Below are positions 26,088-37,577 of a stretch of DNA of 64,000 bases, piece after piece (within the stretch, counting starts at the first letter, position 1; each line of letters starts with the position of its first letter). This stretch comes from Phallusia mammillata (lineage: Eukaryota > Chordata > Ascidiacea > Phlebobranchia > Ascidiidae), in NCBI GenBank assembly GCA_003260075.1, contig QLIY01000050.1:232005-296004 (forward strand), given 5' to 3'. The notes beneath the pieces were generated by a model. The model did no database searches. It was given only the letters and a program-made list of their open reading frames with translations, and was not told where the DNA came from. The position numbers were made by a program, and so were the translations under genes.

Positions 26088-26131
26088 AAGTGTGATGAGT
26101 TTGAAAGCAATCACAGATACGATGAACTAAT
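26088..26131 (+). pseudogene. Relic of the last codons of a hydrolase paralog
   Basis: Bases reading S-V-M-S-L-K-A-I-T-D-T-M-N-stop repeat the terminus of the gene just upstream (MMSFKAITDTMN) about 100 bases beyond its own stop. This looks like the 3' scrap of another deleted or converted paralog. Confidence 0.6.
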
Positions 26132-26352
26132 TCCCGGCTTACACGACGTGATGAAAACTAATTGTACTATGTATCGTGATTCGTTATGTGCAATTGTTAA
26201 ATCGGTGTGTGTTGTCGACATTTATGTTTTTAAGAATTTACTACGCAAATTATACACACAATCGAAAAAGGTGCATGATGGGGTGAGGAGTGTTTTTTTT
26301 TTCAAAGCACGGCGCAGGTGATTTAAAAAACAGCACATCATTGATGAAAAAT

Positions 26353-26428
26353 CTGGCAAATGTGATTTTATTCCGACGTTTCGACGTCCTATACAGGTCG
26401 TCTTCATCAGGGTAAATAACACTGAATG
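26353..26428 (-). mobile_element. Penelope-like element fragment (left of scaffold join)
   Basis: This 76-bp block is identical or nearly so to 26478-26553. It ends at the n at 26429, so it may be an overlap placed twice. It contains a hammerhead core on the minus strand. Confidence 0.55.
26371..26412 (-). ncRNA. Hammerhead ribozyme-like core (minus, copy 1)
   Basis: Minus strand: CTGATGA (26410-26404), stem II GACG/CGTC extended by CCT/AGG with a GTAT loop, then GAAA (26382-26379) and CGTC. Flanking bases form stem I (ACC with GGA side, then ATT/AAT and GTG/CAC). Stem III is only the palindrome ACGT, as in dimeric hammerheads of Penelope-like elements. Confidence 0.6.
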
Positions 26429-26495
26429 NTATATAAGCTATTGCTGCCAGGCATAGTATCAAGTTTAAAGAGCTCTTCTGGCAAATGTGATTTTA

Positions 26496-26537
26496 TTCCG
26501 ACGTTTCGACGTCCTATACAGGTCGTCTTCATCAGGG
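26496..26537 (-). ncRNA. Hammerhead ribozyme-like core (minus, copy 2)
   Basis: Same motif as 26371-26412: CTGATGA at 26535-26529 and GAAA at 26507-26504. It is part of the left arm of an inverted repeat whose right arm is at 26650-26755. Confidence 0.6.
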
Positions 26538-26648
26538 TAAATAACACTGAATGCGACTAGTACAGTGCACGATAAACAAAGGAAAAAAAGAATGGAACGC
26601 AAGCACGTCACAACGCAACGAAAAAACCGCGCGATAACAAATGATTGG

Positions 26649-26691
26649 CCCTGATGAAGACGACCTGTATAGGACGTCGAAACGTCGGAAT
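26649..26691 (+). ncRNA. Hammerhead ribozyme-like core (plus)
   Basis: CTGATGA at 26651-26657, stem II GACG...CGTC, GAAA at 26679-26682, then CGTCGG. It is the inverted counterpart of 26496-26537. Confidence 0.6.
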
Positions 26692-27359
26692 AAAATAACA
26701 TTTGCCAGAAGAGCTCTTTAAACTTGATACTATGCCTGGCAGCAATAGCTTAAATAGTGGAGCACTTTGTCATATACGGACTAAATTCGTTACATTTGCT
26801 TTACCTTTATGTTTACGAATCGTTGCTAACACAGACTTAATACTGTTGTCTGATCAGAATATCAATTGATAATTAACTATAAACAGTTGTAAGGACAAAT
26901 CAAAAGGCAACTGCAAATACTACCATTTATAAGGCCCAGTGTTTAATGGACAACTTTACAAAAACATGACATTTCGGTCGTTGAAACAGAATAAAAAGCA
27001 CCGATTTTACGTACAGGGACATTTTTACATTTTTACGTACGTACATAAGCTTTCCAACGGCAAAGTTTTTACGCCCTTTTGTTGAATATCGATCAGCGAC
27101 AGAAAAAAAGGGCAACGTGTTGTCTAGAATCCTAGCGTAAACTGGCGACCGCGATCCAGTTGATCGATTTCAGCCCACTAGCGCCTGTTTCGCAAAGGGG
27201 CGTGTCATCCAATCCAGTGAACCCGCTGACTGAGCTCACCTCGCTCGCTTGGATTAAACTTTCCGCCTGGTGTGGCAATAGATTCATGTTTTGGACTCCG
27301 TTAGGTGCACAGTGGTGTATTTTCACATGTTAAATCTTTTGCTTAACGGTAAACTCGCG

Positions 27360-27590
27360 TTTAGTTTGACTGTCAAATGAAAGCGCCTGTAGTGGGTATA
27401 GTAAAGGCGCATCGCAAGTAGGTAAACAGCAGTTTTGTGGCCGGCGCTTGTACGTTGCAACCTGAGTTATTTGGATCTTTGCGCGGCTTCGTTGTTCCTG
27501 CCAGGAGAAACATTTCACACGGAGACGCGGTTTGAGCGCTGTGACGTAATGACAAAAGATGGCGGGCAGGCATTTTTGTCTCGTTAACTT
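27360..27590 (-). promoter_or_regulatory. CpG-rich promoter-like region, copy 1
   Basis: Locally GC- and CpG-rich against an AT-rich background. It contains a CRE-like TGACGTAA (27541-27548 area) and AAGATGGCGGG, a YY1-type initiator motif, at about 27556. YY1-type motifs often sit at transcription starts and this one reads on the plus strand, so direction is uncertain. It could drive the hydrolase gene through a 5' UTR intron, since the coding exon begins with an acceptor-like gcag just before the ATG. Confidence 0.4.
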
Positions 27591-28833
27591 AAGTAGTTGA
27601 AAAGTTGAAAAATATTATTTAAAACTTTTACAATGATGCTGCAAAGTATACAAGTGGTGTTACTTGGTTTCCAAACACTAGGTTTTGTTTATAATGGTAG
27701 ATATTAATGATTTTAGGTAATCATTTTGCTTAGGCTTGCAAGACTGCAAACTTTGAAGCAACAAACAGAATTTCAACAGCATTTATGGCAGCAAAAGTTT
27801 GCGGGCTGGCGTTTTCCGATTCGCAACTCTTCCGGCAGAAGAGTTTCCTCTATTATGTGCTTTAGATTACCTAAATATGTTTAGTCAGATGGCCAGAACG
27901 TTTTCCACTTTTGCGAAGGATGCTTATGTAGTCATAACCATTTTATGAATGCAGACACTTATTAGGCCCTACAGTGTGCACATGTCCAGCAAATATCCTG
28001 ATATCGGAAAGCAATGTTTACTGACCTTCACATAATGGATAACTGCTTTGGGAGGTAAGCTGGTAAGCAAAGATCGTGTTTGCTATACAATGCAAGCTTG
28101 TTTGGCTGATGTCCAACATAGCCCCATTGTGTAAACAAACCATTGAACATGCCACAATATGAACAAAAGTATTTGAAAAGATGGAAATTAAAATGTGGAG
28201 ATTAAATAGAAATGATAAAGTAGGAAGTGTGTTGATAAAGTAGGAAGTGAAGTAAGGGTGTTTTTGAACTTTGCCAGTTATTTTTTGTTGTGTTGTTTAA
28301 ATGAGGTTACATACAATTATCTTTGATTGGTTTGGTTTTGCATAACTTGGGAGTCAGATTTGTCATAATTGTTAAATATATATGTACATATATATCTTCC
28401 ATAACCCAAAATACAAGCAGTTTCAGCAAAAAATTGCAGTTGACAGGCAGTTTAAAATGTAATGTTTAACCTTTATACATTTATAGCAATGCAAACAATA
28501 CAAAATGTGTAGGATATAAAACAATAGTAAGCAAAATTCCCATTAGGTTTCTTAAAGTTGTATGTATTCCCACATTATGTGCTTATATATTATTGAACAC
28601 TTTAACTTTATTTTAAGATAAAGGGTTCTTGTTCTTGATTGCACATTTGAAACCCCTATATTGCTTATTGTGCCTAACTGAATTGAAGGAACATGCTTTA
28701 GGTATAGCTTGTACTTATAGCTTGTGTACACATAATTACACATTTGCAGAAACCCAGCCAGCTTTACCCAAGTGTACCCACTGCCTTACATGTTCTGAAA
28801 ACACAACTATTATGTGTTTTGTGGCAGATAACT

Positions 28834-29133
28834 ATGTCCAAGTTGCTCGAACTTGCAATTGTATCGTTGTGTGTCGCACTCTGTTATCGCGTTTGGTTCG
28901 CCGATCACGCCGATGTCGCCCGACCGTCGGCCGCATCGCAAGACTGGGAGGAGCTGTGGCAAGAAGCGAAAAACCAACACAACTATTCGAAATCCATTGA
29001 GAAGGCGACGGATGGAATATACGTGGCGATGAACTATGCACTGAGCAATGTGATTATGATAGAAGATACAGTCAATATGTTACGTCATAACATAAATTTA
29101 ATGTCTTTCGTGGGCTATAGACAGACAGTGTAG
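28834..29133 (+). pseudogene. First exon of hydrolase paralog 2, duplicate with dead donor
   Basis: Bases 28834-29065 encode the same residues (MSKLLELAIVSLCVALCY...) as 31284-31515. However, the donor reads gaag|atacag where the second copy reads gaag|gtacag, so it cannot splice normally. Read through, it ends after about 100 residues at 29131-29133. It is either a non-productive first exon, or the G-to-A change is an allele or sequencing difference. Confidence 0.7.
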
Positions 29134-29147
29134 ATGACCCTAAAGTG

Positions 29148-29215
29148 CAGTGGTTCCCAAACTGAGGTTCGCGGATATGTGTGGGGTGTGCGCAATAGTT
29201 TCAAGGCGTTACCTA
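29148..29215. mobile_element. hAT-like terminal fragment
   Basis: CAGTGGTTCCCAAACTGAGGTTCGCGG resembles the end of hAT elements elsewhere in the window. The other end is not clear. A copy lies at about 31598 in the second duplication unit. Confidence 0.4.
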
Positions 29216-29355
29216 TAAGGCAAACACTCTAAAATTCTTTGGATTTGTCTTAAAATTGCAATTAAGTACCCCATTACACAAGCAAACTCATAATCTGAAA
29301 AAAGAAATAAATTTGGATTCTGAACTTTTTTGTTTTGCAACACTCGTTTTAATTT

Positions 29356-31835
29356 GGCAACTGCAAATACTACCATTTATAAGGCCCAGTGTTTAATGGA
29401 CAACTTTACAAAAACATGACATTTCGGTCGTTGAAACAGAATAAAAAGCACCGATTTTACGTACAGGGACATTTTTACATTTTTACGTACGTACATAAGC
29501 TTTCCAACGGCAAAGTTTTTACGCCCTTTTGTTGAATATCGATCAGCGACAGAAAAAAAGGGCAACGTGTTGTCTAGAATCCTAGCGTAAACTGGCGACC
29601 GCGATCCAGTTGATCGATTTCAGCCCACTAGCGCCTGTTTCGCAAAGGGGCGTGTCATCCAATCCAGTGAACCCGCTGACTGAGCTCACCTCGCTCGCTT
29701 GGATTAAACTTTCCGCCTGGTGTGGCAATAGATTCATGTTTTGGACTCCGTTAGGTGCACAGTGGTGTATTTTCACATGTTAAATCTTTTGCTTAGCGGT
29801 AAACTCGCGTTTAGTTTGACTGTCAAATGAAAGCGCCTGTAGTGGGTATAGTAAAGGCGCATCGCAAGTAGGTAAACAGCAGTTTTGTGGCCGGCGCTTG
29901 TACGTTGCAACCTGAGTTATTTGGATCTTTGCGCGGCTTCGTTGTTCCTGCCAGGAGAAACATTTCACACGGAGACGCGGTTTGAGCGCTGTGACGTAAT
30001 GACAAAAGATGGCGGGCAGGCATTTTTGTCTCGTTAACTTAAGTAGTTGAAAAGTTGAAAAATATTATTTAAAACTTTTACAATGATGCTGCAAAGTATA
30101 CAAGTGGTGTTACTTGGTTTCCAAATACTAGGTTTTGTTTATAATGGTAGATATTAATGATTTTAGGTAATCATTTTGCTTAGGCTTGCAAGACTGCAAA
30201 CTTTGAAGCAACAAACAGAATTTCAACAGCATTTATGGCAGCAAAAGTTTGCGGGCTGGCGTTTTCCGATTCGCAACTCTGCAGGCAGAAGAGTTTCCTC
30301 TATTATGTGCTTTAGATTACCTAAATATGTTTAGTCAGATGGCCAGAACGTTTTCCACTTTTGCGAAGGATGCTTATGTAGTCATAACCATTTTATGAAT
30401 GCAGACACTTATTAGGCCCTACAGTGTGCACATGTCCAGCAATTGTCCTGATATCGGAAAGCAATGTTTACTGACCTTCACATAATGGATAACTGCTTTG
30501 GGAGGTAAGCTGGTAAGCAAATATCGTGTTTGCTATACAATGCAAGCTTGTTTGGCTGATGTCCAACATAGCCCCATTGTGTAAACAAACCATTGAACAT
30601 GCCACAATATGAACAAAAGTATTTGAAAAGATGGAAATTAAAATGTGGAGATTAAATAGAAATGATAAAGTAGGAAGTGTGTTGATAAAGTAGGAAGTGA
30701 AGTAAGGGTGTTTTTGAACTTTGCCAGTTATTTTTTGTTGTGTTGTTTAAATGAGGTTACATACAATTATCTTTGATTGGTTTGGTTTTGCATAACTTGG
30801 GAGTCAGATTTGTCATAATTGTTAAATATATATGTACATATATATCTTCCATAACCCAAAATACAAGCAGTTTCAGCAAAAAATTGCAGTTGACAGGCAG
30901 TTTAAAATGTAATGTTTAACCTTTATACATTTATAGCAATGCAAACAATACAAAATGTGTAGGATATAAAACAATAGTAAGCAAAATTCCCATTAGGTTT
31001 CTTAAAGTTGTATGTATTCCCACATTATGTGCTTATATATTATTTAACACTTTAACTTTATTTTAAGATAAAGGGTTCTTGTTCTTGATTGCACATTTGA
31101 AACCCCTATATTGCTTATTGTGCCTAACTGAATTGAAGGAACATGCTTTAGGTATAGCTTGTACTTATAGCTTGTGTACACATAATTACACATTTGCAGA
31201 AACCCAGCCAGCTTTACCCAAGTGTACCCACTGCCTTACATGTTCTGAAAACACAACTATTATGTGTTTTGTGGCAGATAACTATGTCCAAGTTGCTCGA
31301 ACTTGCAATTGTATCGTTGTGTGTCGCACTCTGTTATCGCGTTTGGTTCGCCGATCACGCCGATGTCGCCCGACCGTCGGCCGCATCGCAAGACTGGGAG
31401 GAGCTGTGGCAAGAAGCGAAAAACCAACACAACTATTCGAAATCCATTGAGAAGGCGACGGATGGAATATACGTGGCGATGAACTATGCACTGAGCAATG
31501 TGATTATGATAGAAGGTACAGTCAATATGTTACGTCATAACATAAATTTAATGTCTTTCGTGGGCTATAGACAGACAGTGTAGATGACCCTAAAGTGCAG
31601 TGGTTCCCAAACTGAGGTTCGCGGATATGTGTGGGGTGTGCGCAATAGTTTCAAGGCGTTACCTATAGGGTAAACACTCTATAAGGTAAAAACGTTACCT
31701 ATAAGGTAAACAATTCTTTGGATTTGTCTTAAAATTGCAATTAAGTACCCCATTACACAAGCAAACTCATAATCTGAAAAAAGAAATAAATTTGGATTCT
31801 GAACTTTTTTGTTTTGCAACACTCGTTTTAATTTG
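29356..31835. repeat. 2.45-kb tandem duplication, copy 2
   Basis: Second copy of 26906-29355. It contains an extra internal repeat of about 30 bases near 31680-31710. It holds the first exon with the intact splice donor. Confidence 0.9.
29810..30040 (-). promoter_or_regulatory. CpG-rich promoter-like region, copy 2
   Basis: Copy of 27360-27590 in the second duplication unit, with the same CRE-like and YY1-like motifs. Confidence 0.4.
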
Positions 31836-34800
31836 TAGTAATGTTTCGCTGCCTTATTCTGTGTAAAGTGATTTACAAGAGTTTACCCAAGAGTCAGCAG
31901 ACTTTATGCACAGGTAAACCATGTCTGTTACCACAGAAGGCTAAAAACCCCACCCTGTCTATGGTGTCATGGGATTTTGCTGCGCATTTAATATAATTAG
32001 AAAGGGGTTGGATGTTGGTAACAACCAAAACCATGTTATGACAAATGCATTGATGTGATCAGAGCATTCTGAGTGTAAATCTTTCTGTGAAAAAATGTTG
32101 AGAAAACTGAAAGCATTCTGGGGATAGGTGGTTAAACTAATTTATTAATTTACAAATTTTTAACTAATTCATAAATTAATTTTTTGTAACTGCAAATTAC
32201 TCGCACAAAACATGTCTTAAAAGTGAAAGCAATGTAGCCGACAAGTCAACTCTGGTTGTGAAATGATTTTGCAGGGTAATAATTAACCTAGGTTGGCTTT
32301 TTGTCGTTCAGACCAGGGAGTCGAACCGCTTGTTATACGGGTTCAGGTTCGGTTCGGGTTCACTTCGTTCGATTTTTAAGATTCGGGTTAGGTTCGGGTT
32401 CACTTCGTTTTGTTTTTAAGGGTTCGGGTTCGGTTCAGGTTTTTAAAAATGTATATTTTCGGGTTCGGGTTTTGTTCCGGTTTGGGCAAATTATTCGGTC
32501 CGATCCGGTTTGCGGTTTTTAAACCGGTTCAAATTTTCATTCGATTTAATTTAATTCTACCCATCATCTACCTGGCCTTATCAAACTCCAAAATTATTTT
32601 CACCGTGCACTGTTATTTTTGACACGCCCTATAAGTGTTATCTCGCGTATACTTTAGTCAGTTTAGTGCGATGTTTTGAAAATATGAAACACGCTGCATT
32701 TTTTTACTGGTTCAGTTCCGGTTCGGGTCCAACGCAAAACAAAACATGGGGTTCAACTCCGGTTCGGGTTTTTAGAAAATCGTATTTAGCGGTTCGGGTT
32801 CGGTTCGGGTTTAATGAAATTAACCGCTCAAACCGGTTCGCGGGTTCGGGTTCAGTTCCGGTTCGACTCCCTGGTTCAGACCACTGAAAAAAAAACATGG
32901 TCAACTTGAATATTATTAATGTGCTCTCTAAGCGTTACCGACAAGATCTCTCTGTGTCATTTTCTTTATTTTTCTTTTGCTTTGATATAGTGTGTTCTAT
33001 GATTTAGTAAAATATTGGCATAAATAGGCCCTTTTAAGCTATTTAGTTGAAGTTAAAGTTTTTAAGAGTAATACTTACTTGACTTCCAACAACTCGAATC
33101 TACCTAAAGTTCAAAGGTTAATACAAACGGATAATTCAAAGCGCTGAAAGTCAAAATAAAATTCTATGTTCGGTTTCTTAAACGAAGCTCGTTGAAATGA
33201 AAACCCTTAATGCTTTATTTTAACTCCATTTTGCACCATTTAATATGTATGATAGACATACACTTGTTGTTGTTTTTCTGAAAGTTTAGGAGAGGACGGA
33301 ATAATAATCGTCGACACTACGGAAAGTGCAGAGGTTATTGAAGAAGTCATGCTCGAGTTTCGAAAAATCTCCAAGAAACCTCTAAAGGCAATTATTCTCA
33401 CACATTTCCATTTGGGTAAATAACAACTTTTACAAGGTTTTTATAGCTCCTTTGTGAACTTTTATCAAGTCGTGTTTCTTAATTTTAGATCACATTCGTG
33501 GTGTTGATTGGCTGCTGAAAAACGCAGAGGGCCCAGTGGAAGTTTATGCGCACAGACTGACCACAAAAGAAGTGTCAAGGAGCTGTAAGTATTGAGAATT
33601 GGGTAACGAAATTTTCGGGTAAACACATTCAGACAGCTATACGATCACTGTTTTTCAGAAAAGGGGTAAGGTCATCAAAATCGACGGCAGTTCAGAGGCA
33701 CATACAGTCCTAGGGGTTGCTTTTCACGGCGATATGCAGGTATTACAGATTAGTAGCGTTAGTAGAAGTTAATAATGGTAGTTAGTAGTAGTATTGTGTA
33801 GTTAGTATTATGTAGTAATTAAATTATTATTAGGTAGCACATATTAGACGTTGAGTCATCAGCTACTGTTGTGTTTGTTGGGTCAAGGAGAAAAATGGCG
33901 TCTGGAAGGCAAATCACAAATTGGGCAAATTAGATCTATTATGTGTTTTACAGTGGTAGCGGTGGCAGAAAAGTCAACAACTAGTGAGCTAGAAACAACA
34001 GTTTTGACTAGAAAGAGTGCAAAGACGGTAAATATATAGCAACGTGACATACAATAACCCAGGCACTCTGATGCTATTTGTCTTTTTCGTGGGTAGCAAG
34101 ATTTTTTCGTATTCACTGTGGCAATTACAATTGTTATTATTATGACAAATTGTTATTATTATTATTACAAAACGACCTGAAATTTTATATTTTTTTATAT
34201 TTTTGACATTTGAAAGAAATTATAAAGCTTTTCGAAAAGTACATTAGTACTAGAAATACTACCATTTTGTTTAAACAAATATATTACTTAATTGAGTTTT
34301 TAGTTTAATGACTAGTAAGTTTACCGCTGAATGCCGCATACTCGTTTGATATTCTAAAAGTAGAGTCAATGTAGAACCACTGTAATAGACAATAGGAGTG
34401 CTTTCGACAGAAGCTAAGAGTGTAAGAACGTAAAGTATACGGTCTTGGCTTGCATCAGTTTTTGTTTTCTGTCAAACGGTGCAGAACATTACGTGATGAG
34501 GCTGTACATGGGGGTTATATTAAATTCTCAAGAGTCTAAGGAATTGTCATTTTTACATGATTTTGTTTTTATATGTAGTAATTACCTCACAATCTGGAGT
34601 TCGTCGTGCCATCAAACAATTCGGGATTGGCCTCAATGAAAAAGCAAAGCGCACGGTTCCCGGACCAAAACTGCGACTTAAAGGAACTCAACAGTTCGTT
34701 GATCTTCAACCGACACACGTAGTGGACGATATCCTCGAAACTACAGTTGCAGGTATCAGTGTTATCGTCCTATTTGATATCAATGGCGGTAAAACTAACA

Positions 34801-36425
34801 CAGTAGAAAGGATAACCTTAAATGAAAAAGACCAGAGTCTTTCACAAAGCACAAATAGTTAGTAACGCGCCGAATCAGCATAATTTGGGTTCTGGTCGCA
34901 ACCGAAGATACGGCAGGTTTGCCAAACAAAATAGAAAAAAAATAGATTCGGCCGAGGAAATTCTACAAACAGAATATTCGGTACATTACAACATATAAAG
35001 TGTTGTACTTAAAACTCTTAACCCGTCCTATACTTACTGTTTGCTGTATATCCGATTTACCAATATGCATCACATGTACGATTATTAAGACACAAATGAC
35101 TATAAGTTAATTTTCGGTTATGTTGTACAAAACCACGTCGTCTGTTTGGTTTTAGGGTGTATGATTAACTCTTTATTTCTGTTAGCAGTTGGATTAAAAC
35201 CAGACAACATAAAAAACCTTTTTGTTTTGTTTAAACAGGGGTGCAATTAAAGTTGATTCACATTCCTGGAGAGACCACCGACCAAGTTGCGGTTTGGATT
35301 CCTGGAAAACGAGCCATTCTACCTGCTGATACCATTTACCAGGCCTTTCCAAACATTAGTCCGCTGAGAGGAGACTTTCCTCGAAGTGCAGTTGACTGGT
35401 ATACGAGCATCGATAAACTTCGCTACTTGCAACCAGACTACTTGATTCCAGCACATATGCCTCCAATGAACAACCAAGCAAAAATATTTGAGTTTCTGAC
35501 CACGTACCGAGATGGAATTCAGTTCGTTCACGATCAAACTGTTCGTTTAATCAATGAGGGATTGCACGTGAGCGACATCGTGCGGAAAGTGAAACTGCCA
35601 CCCTCGCTCGTCAATCTGCCGCATTTGAGGGGTTTGTACGGAACGGTGGAATGGGCTGTGCGGGCTGTTTATGCAAACTACACTGGATGGTTTAGTGGAG
35701 AAGCCCACGACGTCCACCCTCTGACAATAAAGGAGCGAGCTCAGAAAACAAAAGAAATGCTAGAAGATTACACTTGCAATTCTACTGGCTTGGATGCCAT
35801 GATTCAAAGTTCTGAACAAAACGCTATAAAGTCAATGGATCATTTCAAACAGACTGGAAATATTTTGTTCATTGAAAGTCAATGGGCACTAGAGGTCGCC
35901 AACGCTGCCATTGTTGTATCACAAGATGGTAGCAGAGAGAATGAACGGGCAAAAAGGGCCAAGATAAATGCCTTGTTGATAATGGCTCGTTATTCTGAGG
36001 GCATTAATGCCAAAAACTACTACCTCTCGTGTGCCGCAGAGCTTGACGGAAGTTTCAACATACCGGACTTTGGAAAGGCGAGAAAAGTGGCAATCAACAA
36101 GATGGAAATTACCGACTTGTTGACTCTTTTCACCAGGAGAGTAAATCCCGAAAAATGCGACTCATACAAAAAGATCACAGCTATTTTATATTTCACCGAC
36201 TTAAACAAAACCTACGGCTTTTTACTTCGTAATTGCGTTATTGAATACATCGACGATAACGCTCGCCTCCCTGAAACGTATGACGTCAAGCTGACAATGA
36301 CGTCACAAGTATGGCGTGACTTATCGAGCAAGGAGCGAGGTGGAATGTCAGCTTACATGTCTGGAGATATGGTTGTTGATGGAAGTATGATGAGTTTTAA
36401 AGCAATCACAGATACAATGAATTAA
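31284..36425 (+). CDS. Alkylsulfatase-family metallo-beta-lactamase hydrolase, paralog 2 (604 aa)
   Basis: Exons: 31284-31515, 33290-33415, 33489-33584, 34579-34752 and 35239-36425. Phases and the lengths of exons 2-4 (126, 96, 174) equal those of the other paralogs. It has an N-terminal signal-anchor, the zinc motif HFHLDH (116-121, split by intron 2), PGETTDQ, PADTIY, PAHMPP, and then dimerisation and SCP2-like domains. The 3' third and the start of the 3' UTR are almost identical to paralog 1 while the middle is clearly diverged, suggesting gene conversion. The upstream 2.45-kb duplication offers two promoter/first-exon cassettes. Only the second has a working donor. An acceptor-like cag lies a few bases before the ATG. 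The role is inferred as sulfate-ester hydrolysis at a membrane or in a secretory compartment. Confidence 0.87.
32314..32873. mobile_element. hAT-type element full of GGTTCGGGTT repeats (560 bp)
   Basis: Ends CAGGGAGTCGAACC and GGTTCGACTCCCTG form inverted repeats. Exact 8-bp target-site duplications gttcagac flank it (32306-32313 and 32874-32881). The interior is largely degenerate copies of ggttcgggtt on one strand. It lies in intron 1 of hydrolase paralog 2. Confidence 0.85.
33659..33739 (+). other. Exon-like 81-bp cassette in intron 3
   Basis: Bounded by tttttcag and gtatta and open in one frame (KRGKVIKIDGSS...). Spliced between exons 3 and 4 of paralog 2 it would give an immediate TAA, so it is either a chance match or a poison exon. 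I do not recognise the peptide. Confidence 0.25.
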
Positions 36426-37252
36426 TCTATTGTTGTGGTTTTTAATTTCCTTTGTCTTTTTTTCTGGTTTGTTGTTGTTTCGTTGAGCTTCCAGTAAGTA
36501 TTGTGTATTTCCATTTCAATCCAGTGTCAAAAAGCGCTTTTTTGCCCAAAAGCTGCCTCCTATTTTCCATCACATCATTTCTGTTCAGTGTTGTGCTTTT
36601 CCGTTCAGTATTTATATTGTATTGTGTTGATACGGTTTATGCAATTTTGTCTTGTCTGTCGAATGGAGCTGATTTTGTTAATAAATGTTGATTTTGTCAA
36701 TCGAGCTAGAACCGGATTTATATAACCACTTAGAAAAAAAGGTGAATGCAACGTTGAATATACACAAGTACTCTGGCAGTTATGTTTTTGTTATTAAAGT
36801 TACTCTACATTTATATAAAAAAGGCTTAAATCACAACGTTAATTACCTAAAATTACAAATTTTTGTATTCAGGCCAAGTTGAACCGTAATTGATTTAAAA
36901 ATTCAGTGTTTCTAAACTAGACACAGGATAAAAGAAAATCGTGTTTACACATACAGGCAACGGCCCTGACATAGGCACATAGCACCTGCATAGTTGAACC
37001 AGCAGGCAACTGGAAGTTCGCCTGTAAATATTGCCAAGTACCGGTATTGCTCAGGTTCTTGTAAAACAAACATTGCTCAGCAATAAAAGTTTGAAGCTCA
37101 AAGCGGTGTATCCAGTGCACACTTATTCAGGTGTCACTGGGTAATGGGTCAGGCAGGCAGCAGTCAGATTTGGGTTTGATTTTTTTACTTAGGGATTTTT
37201 TTATTCCTTCGCAATAGCTTGAATTGGGTTAACATTTCTTTTCTGGGTACAA

Positions 37253-37400
37253 GTGTCAGAATTACGCAAAAACCATCACCAATTTGGAAATGGTTGCGAA
37301 AAAAAAGGGAACAGTTTGTGGGTCAACCCGCTCCAGCTAAATGTGATTATTACAAGGATTTGTTGCTATGGGTTTCTATTAAAGAATTTAGCGGGGATTT
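37253..37400 (+). pseudogene. Decayed exon 4 of the hydrolase pseudogene
   Basis: The frame starting at 37253 reads LRKNHHQFGNGCEKKG, which parallels VRRAIKQFGIGLNEKA of paralog 2 exon 4 and then decays. It lies at the expected distance before the pseudogene's exon 5. Confidence 0.5.
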
Positions 37401-37577
37401 TGAATTCCTTTTTAGGTTTTTTATGGTTTAATCAACTTGAATTAAACATATTTATCGTATTTACATAAAAAAAATATTTACTTTTACTTTAAAGTTTTAC
37501 GGTAACCTTAAAATGCAACTCTAGTTTCCCTGGAGTTCGTAAAGGGCAACATGTGCCAATACACTGTTTATGAACAG

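Larger units (their letters stand above)
26433..26755. repeat. Inverted repeat of Penelope-like fragments
   Basis: Bases about 26433-26540 recur in reverse complement at about 26650-26755 (shared cttctggcaaatg, gctgccaggcata and the hammerhead core). About 110 bases separate the arms. Confidence 0.8.
25988..28833. other. Spacer with relic exon end, ribozyme-bearing repeats and promoter-like region
   Basis: Holds a decayed copy of the hydrolase C-terminus (26088-26131), repeats with hammerhead cores (26353-26755), the n at 26429, and the start of a 2.45-kb tandem duplication (26906) with a CpG-rich promoter-like stretch at about 27130-27590. Confidence 0.6.
26906..29355. repeat. 2.45-kb tandem duplication, copy 1
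   Basis: Matches 29356-31835 at a constant offset of 2450 until a small insertion near the end, with very few substitutions. It carries a promoter-like region and a first coding exon. The junction at 29355/29356 is clean, without pad or n. Confidence 0.9.

Noticed and set aside
27132-27573. Minus-strand open frames (about 60-66 codons) conserved in both 2.45-kb copies
   Set aside because: Their conservation follows from recent duplication. They have no domain, splice signals or codon bias, and the region looks more like a CpG-rich promoter.
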